Both the position numbers and the translations under genes were made by a program. DNA of 8,034 bases from Euryarchaeota archaeon TMED132 (lineage in GTDB: Archaea; Thermoplasmatota; Poseidoniia; Poseidoniales; Poseidoniaceae): positions 1,369 to 9,402 of the forward strand of contig NHGH02000007.1 in NCBI GenBank assembly GCA_002172355.2, in the 5' to 3' direction. Below the pieces are notes generated by a model. The model was given only the letters and a program-made list of their open reading frames with translations. It was not told the DNA's origin and searched no databases. This document shows positions 3,986-8,034 of the stretch, in pieces (position 1 is the stretch's first letter; each line of letters starts with the position of its first letter).

Positions 3986-6649
3986 ATGAGTATGTTAAAT
4001 AACAGTAAGATGATGCTTGGCGCTGCTTTAGCGCTATTAGTTTTGAGTGCCCCTTTGTCGATGCTTTCGACAGCAGGTGTTGAAGGTGCAGTGGAAGAGA
4101 ATTTTGAAACTTTTACCAAGGATAATGCATGTGCAAATGATGATTGTACAGAAGCAGAATCTGATTGGGCAAGTTCTACATCTCAGCGTGATTATTACGC
4201 TTGGAATATTACCAATGTTGATGATGTAATGGCAACTAATGCCGCACCTATGTATGAGAAAGTAGGGCCTTTCACCTATGATATCACTCATACAAGGACT
4301 ATTGTTGACTATAATGAAAGTGCAGGTACAATGACTTATAATCAAGTCAAGTCATTCGAGTGCGCTGAAGATAGTGCAGTTTCTTGTGACACACCAGTAT
4401 CTCAACTAAACATTGCTTTTAGAGCACAAACAATTGGTGCGACAGGTATTGCAGTTAACGGAATCATGGAGGCTACAAAGGCTGGTTTCGCAGTTGGAAT
4501 GATGGGTCAAGACCTAAACACTACTCAAGCCGGTGTTGCTACAGCAGCGGACATTGCTGCAAATACTATTCCTGATTCTGGTCAATTATTTGGAACCAAT
4601 GCTTACCTAACATGGGCAGCAATGAATCCAGTAGATGCGCTTACACTACCAGCAGCAGACTTTAGCCAAGGTATTGAAACCGCTCTTTCGGGTACTATGC
4701 ACCCATTCGATGCTAACTTCAACATCTCCCTTCTTCAACCATTAGGTTCAGTCGCTTTCTTGGGACTTGGAGACCCAGAAGATGATTGGATTGCTGTAGC
4801 ATCAGATCCACTGAATTCAACAACTATGCAACGTGCAACAACATATGGCTATGTTGCACCAATGATGATCGATCATGATGCCGACTCCGGAACACCAGAT
4901 ATCGTTGTAATGATGGATTTGGACGGCGATGGAACCGATGATGTGGTACCTGACTTTAATCAAACATTAGTTAGAGACAAAGCACTCCACACAAAAGTAG
5001 GTATTATTTTCTCTGCACCCGCACTTCTTGGAGGGCACAGTGGTAACTCAGATGTTGACCCATCGGATAATGATGGCTCTGCAGATAGAATGGAGAACCT
5101 TCTGGGAGTTTCCTTTGATGGTGTAAATGTAACCAATCTACTTACAGCAGGACATCTAACCGACAATCCAACTGGATTAATCGCAACCAATGCAGCAGGA
5201 ACAGGATTTGGAATTGCAACATTCTTAGGACTTGATGCTGATACAGCAACGTCAACCTATGGATTGACCATGGAACAATATGGTGAAGTAGCAACATGGG
5301 CTGCAGGCTGGGCTACTTCAGTAACCTCAGTTCAATTGGGCCTATTGGGCGGAACTGGAACAATGAATGCAGCACAATTCGTCAATGCCTCCTTTGGTGG
5401 AGAAGACCCAATAAACGGCGGCTACCTAACCAACTCTCTCAACATGGGTGGACTTTGGGGTACTGCACTGACTGGCTCCTCTGGTGCTCCAGCAGTTGAC
5501 TTGGACCCTGCTCTAACAGCAAACCTACTATACGGAGATTTAGGATTAGCAACTGCTAACGGTGCTGGATTATTCCTCTATGGTGAACTATCTGGAATGA
5601 CCCCTCCGCTTGATTTCACTACAAATCCTCCAACTCCTGCATTACCAGAGACATGGAACACGTCAACAATTTCAATGCTATATGGTGGTATTGATGCAAA
5701 TACAATCGGTGCACTAAGAACTCTAATGATGGGGCCAATCTTTGGGGATTTCGTCCCAGGTTACTTACAAGATACCTTCGGTTCAACGCCTTACTTAACT
5801 CAACCAGTTAGTTCTTGGCTATTTGGCTGGAGAGATACAGTTAGCGCCTTTATTGCAGGAAATCCAATGGACCCAGCTCTAGGCTGGTCTTCTTTAGAGA
5901 CCAATGAAACATACTACGGCTCTGGTGGCCTTGCTAATGGTGATGGAACCAATTACACAGTTTGTACTGGTGAATCCTCTTCTTGCGATTTGGGTGAAAC
6001 ACTTCTTGAAGACGGTTCTCCTGAATTACCATGGAGAAGCACAGAAATGATGATGGCTACATTCGGACTTGTAAGCGTAGAATACCTTAATGGAACCACA
6101 GGAGGATTCCTAACCGGTTCAGGAGACAAGGTTGATGTTTCAGGGTATGCAATCGCTGACATTACTTGTGATGGAACATCTACAGTCAAGGAGATTCCAG
6201 TAGATACTTGTTCTGCTACTGTAGACCCATTGACACGTTTAATCCAAGCTAAACTTCTAGGTGTTGGAGCAGGATTAGTTGCAGCAACTCCTTCTGCACT
6301 TCCAGTTTACTTAGGAAGCGATATTTCATTGAAGTCCGAAGATTTATCTGGACTGATTATTGCTGGAGAATCTACAACTACATTCTATCTTGATACACGT
6401 GATGCAAGTTTGATGACAACTGCTCCTACAATGGATAACCTTACCCAAGTGTTTGTAATCAAGTCTTCATCAATGATTGATGATGATGATGCTGAAGATA
6501 TGGAAAGTTCAATCGTTCAAAATCAAAATGGTTTGAGTTATTGGACTAACTTCGATGTACCAACTGATTACATCGCACTTCTATTGTACCTCGGTGCAGT
6601 TGCATGTCTAGTTCTTGCTGCTATGGCAATGAACAAAGAAGACGAGTGA
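3986..6649 (+). CDS. Large surface protein related to the CD36/LIMP-2/SR-B scavenger receptor family
   Basis: The protein has 887 residues. It has a hydrophobic N-terminal segment (9-30; signal or anchor) and a C-terminal membrane helix (862-882) with a 5-residue tail, the two-ended layout of CD36. The N-terminal part matches the family by eye: 'QRDYYAWNITNVDDVMATNA' (67-86), then 'MYEKVGPFTYDITHTRTIVD' (89-108), as in 'FDVQNPQEV...RGPYTYRV'. The C-terminal part continues in order: WLFGWRDT (611-618; family LLWGYxDP), 'DGTNYTVCTGE' (653-663), 'LNGTTGGFLTG' (701-711), DITC (725-728; family DICRS), TFYLDTRDASLM (799-810; family TYLDIEP) and VFVIKSSSMIDDDDAEDME (822-840; family ILWLNETGTIGDEKA). 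Some 400 extra residues lie between these parts, including a DLDGDGTDD calcium-type loop (311-319). Four close Cys pairs (49/54, 126/134, 660/667, 728/742) and 13 N-glycosylation sequons suit an extracellular chain. Eukaryotic members bind lipids, lipoproteins or lysosomal enzymes; the ligand here is unknown. An in-frame TGA four codons upstream supports this ATG. Confidence 0.75.
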   Translation: MSMLNNSKMMLGAALALLVLSAPLSMLSTAGVEGAVEENFETFTKDNACANDDCTEAESDWASSTSQRDYYAWNITNVDDVMATNAAPMYEKVGPFTYDITHTRTIVDYNESAGTMTYNQVKSFECAEDSAVSCDTPVSQLNIAFRAQTIGATGIAVNGIMEATKAGFAVGMMGQDLNTTQAGVATAADIAANTIPDSGQLFGTNAYLTWAAMNPVDALTLPAADFSQGIETALSGTMHPFDANFNISLLQPLGSVAFLGLGDPEDDWIAVASDPLNSTTMQRATTYGYVAPMMIDHDADSGTPDIVVMMDLDGDGTDDVVPDFNQTLVRDKALHTKVGIIFSAPALLGGHSGNSDVDPSDNDGSADRMENLLGVSFDGVNVTNLLTAGHLTDNPTGLIATNAAGTGFGIATFLGLDADTATSTYGLTMEQYGEVATWAAGWATSVTSVQLGLLGGTGTMNAAQFVNASFGGEDPINGGYLTNSLNMGGLWGTALTGSSGAPAVDLDPALTANLLYGDLGLATANGAGLFLYGELSGMTPPLDFTTNPPTPALPETWNTSTISMLYGGIDANTIGALRTLMMGPIFGDFVPGYLQDTFGSTPYLTQPVSSWLFGWRDTVSAFIAGNPMDPALGWSSLETNETYYGSGGLANGDGTNYTVCTGESSSCDLGETLLEDGSPELPWRSTEMMMATFGLVSVEYLNGTTGGFLTGSGDKVDVSGYAIADITCDGTSTVKEIPVDTCSATVDPLTRLIQAKLLGVGAGLVAATPSALPVYLGSDISLKSEDLSGLIIAGESTTTFYLDTRDASLMTTAPTMDNLTQVFVIKSSSMIDDDDAEDMESSIVQNQNGLSYWTNFDVPTDYIALLLYLGAVACLVLAAMAMNKEDE

Positions 6650-6702
6650 ATAACCATTCAAAGCGACTCATCTTTCAATAGGTGAGAGCCCTTGGTCTGG
6701 CT

Positions 6703-7893
6703 ATGGCCAAGCGGGTTCTGCTAGTTAGAGGAGGCATCCTTGGTCGTAATTCCGGCCTTGGTTCAGCTCATCATAATTTAGCGGACCTGCTTGGTTCTGG
6801 CAGTGTCCCTGGATGGGAAATCGATTCTATTAGCGAATATGAGTTGCCTCCAAGAGCATCTCCATTCTATCGTCTTTGGAAGCGTTGGTTTTCTCATCCT
6901 AGAGCGGTTAAGAAAGCAATTAGTAAATCTGTTTCCAACGGCTCTTGTGATGTCGTTCACATCACTGATCAAGAGCAAGCACATCTAATTCCAAAGAGAT
7001 GTAAATTGCCAGTTGTCGTTACAGTACACGATTTATTCCATTTATTTCCTAAAAAGATGAAAATAGGCGAGCAGGAAATCGACATTGGTGAGCAAAACCC
7101 ACCTAGTTATCGCCGTCGAGATATTAAAAATTTGAAAAGAGGCTTGTCTCGTGCAAATTTACTGGTCTGCGATTCTAAAGCAACATTGAAAGATTGTCAA
7201 AGACATTTTCCCAATGTTAAGTCAATATGTGTGCCATTGGGTATTGACGTTAGCAAATACTCTCCTAGTAATCGAGACACAGAACAAAAACTGCTCAATG
7301 ATAAATGTAATCTTCTGATTGTTGGTAGTCATGACCCAAGAAAAAGAATGGATTTTATTTGTCAAGTATTAGGCTCTCTAGATAATTCTATTCTAACAGA
7401 AATTCAAGTACATCATGTTGGGCAAGCAGAAAGTGAATATGGGACTCCAGCCATAATCGACTTAGCGATTGAAAATGGAATTAAAAATTGGACAGGGCAT
7501 GGCCCATCGGTAAGTGATAGCAAATTAATGGGGCTGAGAGGTTCTTCAGAGTGCTTATTATTTCCTTCAGCCAGTGAAGGATTTGGCTATCCGCCACTTG
7601 AAGCATTAGCGAGTGGTCTACCTGTTTTATGTTCGGATTTACCTTCGCATAATGAGTTAATGCCAGAAAATTATTGCCTTCCTGCCGATGATATAGAGGC
7701 ATGGAAAAAAGCAATTCTTTCGGTGCACTCTAAGTGGAAATCACGTAAGGGTGAGCAGAGAAAATTTGATCAAACTTTAATTGACCATGCATCAAAGTTT
7801 GATAATAGTGTATTTAGTTCAAGAATGGCTGATACCTACAATTCACTGGGCTCTGACATCAATCTGTTTTCTTTTGCTAAGAAGGTTGAATAA
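6703..7893 (+). CDS. GT4-type (GT-B fold) glycosyltransferase
   Basis: From the ATG at 6703 the protein has 396 residues and begins MAKRVLLVRGGILGRNSGLG. This is the usual first strand and Gly-rich loop of GT-B glycosyltransferases, so this start is preferred. A GTG at 6682 in the same frame would add seven residues (VRALGLA). Visible motifs are 'CDVVHITDQE' (82-91), VVVTVHDLFHLFP (104-116), 'CVPLGIDVSKYSP' (176-188), the linker strand 'NLLIVGSHDPRKRMDFI' (203-219), and the donor-binding EX7E signature SASEGFGYPPLEALASGLPV (289-308; Glu292 and Glu300). Length and motifs fit a retaining GT4 enzyme that transfers a sugar from a nucleotide-sugar to an acceptor, probably on the cytoplasmic face of the membrane. 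Substrate and linkage cannot be read from the sequence. It follows the CD36-like gene on the same strand after 53 bases, so co-transcription is possible; a role in glycosylating surface proteins or lipids is inference. Confidence 0.85.
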   Translation: MAKRVLLVRGGILGRNSGLGSAHHNLADLLGSGSVPGWEIDSISEYELPPRASPFYRLWKRWFSHPRAVKKAISKSVSNGSCDVVHITDQEQAHLIPKRCKLPVVVTVHDLFHLFPKKMKIGEQEIDIGEQNPPSYRRRDIKNLKRGLSRANLLVCDSKATLKDCQRHFPNVKSICVPLGIDVSKYSPSNRDTEQKLLNDKCNLLIVGSHDPRKRMDFICQVLGSLDNSILTEIQVHHVGQAESEYGTPAIIDLAIENGIKNWTGHGPSVSDSKLMGLRGSSECLLFPSASEGFGYPPLEALASGLPVLCSDLPSHNELMPENYCLPADDIEAWKKAILSVHSKWKSRKGEQRKFDQTLIDHASKFDNSVFSSRMADTYNSLGSDINLFSFAKKVE

Positions 7894-8034
7894 CTACCAT
7901 GGAAATTTAACATTCCATAATATTGCGTCAAAGAATATACATTGAATACTAAGCATAATTGAACCTACAAGCATTGTTCCTGAACCCTCAACTCGGTCTT
8001 GGTAGGCAGAATAGGCAAGCATTCCAAACATAAT
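7894..8034 (-). CDS. C-terminal end of a membrane protein, 5' part outside window
   Basis: Read by hand on the minus strand, an open frame runs from the window edge to a TAG at 7896-7894, giving the last 46 residues. It starts IMFGMLAYSAYQDRVEGSG and continues with a hydrophobic segment, TMLVGSIMLSIQCIFFDAIL, ending WNVKFPW. The strongly hydrophobic stretch of about 20 residues, plus a partial one at the edge, indicates the end of a polytopic membrane protein. No family can be named from so little. Its stop codon directly abuts the stop of the glycosyltransferase (7893), so the two genes converge with no spacer. Confidence 0.6.
   Translation of the reverse strand: MMFGMLAYSAYQDRVEGSGTMLVGSIMLSIQCIFFDAILWNVKFPW

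Noticed and set aside
4960..5190. Minus-strand open frame inside the CD36-like gene
   Set aside because: It is an antisense shadow of a long gene with consistent codon use and family motifs. The other short frames at 4037-4345, 5296-5499 and 5953-6189 fail for the same reason.
6647..6660. Small inverted repeat TGAAT-AACC-ATTCA at the end of the CD36-like gene, considered as a terminator
   Set aside because: The stem has only five AT-rich pairs and no T-run follows. It overlaps the stop codon and is likely chance.
6667..6686. CTCATC...GGTGAG hairpin upstream of the glycosyltransferase, considered as a leader structure or Shine-Dalgarno site
   Set aside because: The arms contain a mismatch or wobble. 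The GGTGA is 17 bases from the preferred ATG, too far for a usual ribosome-binding site.
1..8034. CRISPR array, tRNA, rRNA, insertion sequence or other mobile element
   Set aside because: No spaced direct repeats, cloverleaf-like segments, transposase motifs or terminal inverted repeats were seen. Genes fill the window with gaps under 200 bases.

Overview
The window looks like a piece of an AT-rich archaeal chromosome. The best guess is a planktonic marine euryarchaeon of the Poseidoniales (Marine Group II) type. This rests on style only: several winged-helix regulators of archaeal type, TATA-like boxes rather than bacterial -35/-10 pairs, few Shine-Dalgarno sites, acidic secreted proteins and tight gene packing. 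No rRNA, tRNA or marker gene is present to prove the lineage. No mobile element, CRISPR array or RNA gene was seen.

Left part, bases 1-3787, all on the minus strand. In transcription order: an HxlR-type winged-helix regulator (3787-3329); a secreted, membrane-anchored TPM-domain protein with an extraordinary Cys/Gly tail (3264-1801); a GRDP-like (DUF1399-type) protein starting 9 bases later (1791-1198); a membrane-tethered protein with two winged-helix domains (1146-484); and a winged-helix (ArsR-like) protein whose 3' end lies outside the window (399-1). The TPM and GRDP-like genes are clearly coupled: a GAGGA ribosome-binding site for the second overlaps the stop codon of the first.

Centre, 3788-3985. 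This 198-base divergent promoter region has TATA-like boxes for both directions. It also has a 7-bp perfect inverted repeat just upstream of the large plus-strand gene, a plausible operator for the HxlR-type regulator.

Right part, 3986-7893, plus strand. The main find is an 887-residue surface protein whose N-terminal and C-terminal parts align by eye, in order, with the eukaryotic CD36/LIMP-2/SR-B scavenger receptor family. It has a hydrophobic segment at each end, as that family does, but about 400 extra residues in the middle, including a DxDGDGxDD calcium-type loop. It is followed by a GT4-type glycosyltransferase. The window closes with the 3' end of a minus-strand membrane protein gene (7894-8034) that abuts the glycosyltransferase stop codon without a gap.

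Together the window is a cell-surface region: a CD36-like ectodomain protein, a glycosyltransferase, and a membrane TPM/GRDP pair, interleaved with three DNA-binding proteins. The functional links between them are inferred from position only.
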